Shown in pieces: positions 5,115 to 5,162 of a stretch of DNA of 5,162 nt (within the stretch, counting starts at the first letter, position 1; each line of letters begins with the position of its first letter). This stretch comes from Oscillospiraceae bacterium. Its GTDB lineage: Bacteria > Bacillota > Clostridia > Oscillospirales > CAG-272. The translations under genes and the position numbers were made by a program. Location of the stretch: positions 1 through 5,162 of the forward strand of contig SVQJ01000129.1 in assembly GCA_015065395.1 (NCBI GenBank), given 5' to 3'. The notes beneath the pieces were generated by a model. The model ran no database searches. It saw only the letters and a list, made by a program, of their open reading frames with translations, and was not told the DNA's origin.

Positions 5115-5162
5115 GCCTTTTTGCCTTTTCGATTTCTTCGTCTTTTTGAAGTTCCTTTGGTT
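5110..5162 (-). CDS. Possible C-terminal end of a minus-strand gene running off the window
   Basis: Reading the minus strand from the right edge, one frame gives PKELQKDEEIEKAKRP and then a TAA stop (5112-5110). The mixed charged, helical composition is typical of a protein C-terminus. The stop lies in the outer part of the 29-bp hairpin, a common arrangement for a terminator that overlaps the last codons. The other two minus frames are also open here and continue through the hairpin with strongly basic or cysteine-containing, less protein-like translations. With only 16 codons, neither family nor frame can be settled, and no function is proposed. Confidence 0.4.
   Translation of the reverse strand, partial: PKELQKDEEIEKAKRP

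Overview
The window looks like chromosomal DNA from a Firmicute of class Clostridia, probably a gut Oscillospiraceae/Ruminococcaceae-type bacterium. This is inferred from moderate base composition, AGGA-type ribosome binding sites, consensus sigma-A promoters with 17-bp spacers, a lipobox-bearing small lipoprotein, and an SGNH esterase of a type common in fibre-degrading Clostridia. No rRNA, tRNA, CRISPR array, transposase or phage gene is visible.

Layout. Bases 1-264 hold no convincing complete gene. They contain several inverted repeats ending in an intrinsic terminator, so they are either the 3' end of an upstream transcript or a structured RNA or repeat. A strong promoter (391-419) then drives a plus-strand gene for an eight-helix membrane protein of unknown function (452-1312). 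After 93 bases, on the same strand, comes a gene for a two-cassette ABC-F ATPase (1406-3313). The gap is almost filled by a long bulged stem-loop that embeds a possible 13-codon leader ORF. A perfect bidirectional terminator (3320-3367) separates this pair from two minus-strand genes: a small lipoprotein (3382-3699, own near-consensus promoter) and an SGNH/GDSL hydrolase (3771-4829, own extended -10 promoter). The right end (4943-5114) is a series of inverted repeats including a perfect 29-bp hairpin, and probably the last codons of another minus-strand gene that continues beyond the window.

How the genes relate. The membrane protein and ABC-F genes may be cotranscribed, because no separate ABC-F promoter is evident; the intervening stem-loop would then sit where it could set ABC-F expression. 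ABC-F proteins are soluble ribosome-associated ATPases, so the membrane protein is not an obvious transporter partner. The lipoprotein and esterase each have a promoter and need not be functionally linked. No complete new system is evident. The best leads are the ABC-F leader, the two structured intergenic ends, and an Asp-to-Glu change at the expected catalytic acid of the esterase.
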